This document shows positions 4,464-5,426 of a stretch of DNA of 5,426 bases, one piece after another. The DNA is from Thermodesulfobacteriota bacterium (GTDB taxonomy: Bacteria; Desulfobacterota; DSM-4660; Desulfatiglandales; HGW-15), in contig JALOPA010000197.1 in the NCBI GenBank assembly GCA_025454125.1, forward strand, positions 1 through 5,426, written 5' to 3'. The notes under the pieces are model-generated. The model searched no databases. It was not told the origin of the DNA and saw nothing but the letters and a program-made list of their open reading frames with translations. Each line of letters starts with the position of its first letter. Positions within the stretch are counted from its first letter, which is position 1. The position numbers were made by a program, and so were the translations under genes.

Positions 4464-5426
4464 CGATTCAACTCCCTGGTCCTCGCCGCAACGCTCGGCA
4501 GGACGATTTCGGGCGATTCGATCCGGGAAGTTGAGATCTGTTGTTGTTCTGCCTACTCTCCTTTTTCTTCTGTTCGTTTCTCTTGTCCTATTCGCCAACT
4601 CCCTTGTGCAGAAGCCCGCTGTGCAAAAGGCTCTTCTGGACCGTCTCTCCGAAATGACAGGGTACCGGATCAGCATCGAGACTATTGAACTCTATATGTG
4701 GAACGGTCTCGGCATCAGGGCCTACGATTTTGAAGCGCACCAAAAAGAAGGCTTTGGAAGCATCCGTGCGTCGGAAGCCATCATCTTCGCAGACGCTTAT
4801 CAGCTCTTGAGAGGCCGCCTGGTGCCGAAAAGCCTTCACATGCATAGACCGGTCATTGATCTTTCACCGTCCGAGGGCCCCGGCCCCTTTGCTCTGGTTG
4901 CCCTCCCCACTCTGGACTCCCTGACCATGAACAAGGGGTCTTTGTTCATCAGGCATTTTCCCATTCGGTTGGTGAATCTGAACTTTGAAATGAAAAAAGC
5001 TGACGCCGGGACCTTGAACGTGAAGGGCCAGGGGGAGGCACGGCTTAGGAGGGAGAGCACGCCCTTCCGCCTCCAGGGGGTGATCACCCAGGACCAAAAA
5101 GAGGGGAAGGGACCTTCGGTGGATTTCTCTCTGGAGACCGGAAAAATGCCTCTTGGGTGGATCCCTTTCCCCGAGGAACTCCCTGTGAGGAGCGGGAGAT
5201 GCGAGGCCCAGCTGCGCGTCGAGGCAACGAACGAGACGGCTGCAAAAGTCAGCGGCAAGATCCTTGTCGATTCCCCTCGGTTCGCGGTGCAGCACAAAGG
5301 TCGAACGAAAAATTATTCCCTCAGGTTCATGACCTTCGACTTTCGCTCCTTTTTGGAAAAGGGGAAGATCCACGTTCCCTACCTCAGTTTCAAGACGCCG
5401 GATGCCAGCTTTTCCGTGAACCTGAG
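4447..5426 (+). CDS. AsmA-like inner-membrane-anchored protein, N-terminal part, truncated by window edge
   Basis: The frame is open from ATG 4447 to the window end (326 codons) with no stop, so the C-terminus is missing. A basic cytoplasmic stretch (residues 1-30, six Arg and two Lys) precedes one hydrophobic helix (about 32-50), so the bulk is periplasmic. After it comes a classic AsmA-type start: a helix with LLDRLSEMTGYRISI (63-77), a W-N-G-L-G-I motif (85-90), GFGSIRASEA (102-111), and LLRGRLVPKSLHMHRPVIDL (120-139). Repeated amphipathic beta strands follow. E. coli relatives (YhdP, TamB, YdbH, AsmA) form long repeating beta-grooves that carry phospholipids toward the outer membrane. The gene overlaps the phosphatidyltransferase by 17 bases with no strong ribosome site of its own, so translational coupling is likely. 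Which AsmA subfamily it belongs to depends on the missing part. The family call is strong from the N-terminal pattern, though remote-homology families of this type grade into each other. Confidence 0.85.
   Translation, partial: MIKPSDDSTPWSSPQRSAGRFRAIRSGKLRSVVVLPTLLFLLFVSLVLFANSLVQKPAVQKALLDRLSEMTGYRISIETIELYMWNGLGIRAYDFEAHQKEGFGSIRASEAIIFADAYQLLRGRLVPKSLHMHRPVIDLSPSEGPGPFALVALPTLDSLTMNKGSLFIRHFPIRLVNLNFEMKKADAGTLNVKGQGEARLRRESTPFRLQGVITQDQKEGKGPSVDFSLETGKMPLGWIPFPEELPVRSGRCEAQLRVEATNETAAKVSGKILVDSPRFAVQHKGRTKNYSLRFMTFDFRSFLEKGKIHVPYLSFKTPDASFSVNL

Noticed and set aside
3795..4676. Minus-strand open frame of 293 codons opposite the phosphatidyltransferase
   Set aside because: The plus strand carries the complete catalytic signature and the AsmA-like start; the antisense product is low-complexity in character and has no motif.
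4836..5373. Minus-strand frames of 153 and 169 codons opposite the AsmA-like gene
   Set aside because: They overlap each other and lie antisense to a continuous AsmA-type frame with a membrane anchor and family motifs.

Overview
The window looks like chromosomal DNA of a Gram-negative, moderately GC-rich bacterium, most likely a Desulfobacterota/deltaproteobacterial lineage. The evidence is indirect. An AsmA-like protein implies an outer membrane, the intergenic spaces carry short AATTC-type and CCTTG-type repeat arrays and a TGTCATTTCGA palindrome of the kind I associate with such genomes, and the gene mix fits. No rRNA, tRNA, CRISPR array, integrase or transposase is visible.

Left half, minus strand (read right to left from about 3054 to 1): a sigma-70-like promoter, then a strong intrinsic-terminator hairpin inside the predicted 5' leader. 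Next come an SPFH/Band-7 protein with three C-terminal zinc ribbons (1811-2935), a cytosolic protein built of two zinc-ribbon half-repeats (405-1640), and the N-terminus of an Hsp70-family ATPase (219 down to the window edge). The Hsp70 gene carries an apparent one-base frameshift near 76-78. The SPFH and double-zinc-ribbon genes resemble, in domain content, the B. subtilis YdjI/YdjG membrane-stress proteins that work with PspA. An Hsp70 in the same run suggests a membrane-surface scaffold plus chaperone module. Each of the two intergenic gaps in this run holds an inverted pair of short tandem-repeat arrays starting at the stop codon of the upstream gene. The unit is 7 bp in one gap and 8 bp in the other.

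Right half, plus strand: an unrecognised 130-residue protein (3124-3516) and a nested palindromic REP/MITE-like element (3543-3675). Then come a good TTGACA/extended -10 promoter with a perfect 10-bp palindrome at the predicted start site, a CDP-alcohol phosphatidyltransferase (3789-4463), and an overlapping AsmA-like inner-membrane-anchored protein that runs off the right edge (4447-5426). The last two form a probable translationally coupled pair linking phospholipid head-group synthesis to envelope lipid transport or homeostasis.

Taken together the two divergent blocks both concern the cell envelope. The left one is a candidate SPFH/zinc-ribbon/Hsp70 membrane-associated system and the right one is a phospholipid synthesis and trafficking pair.
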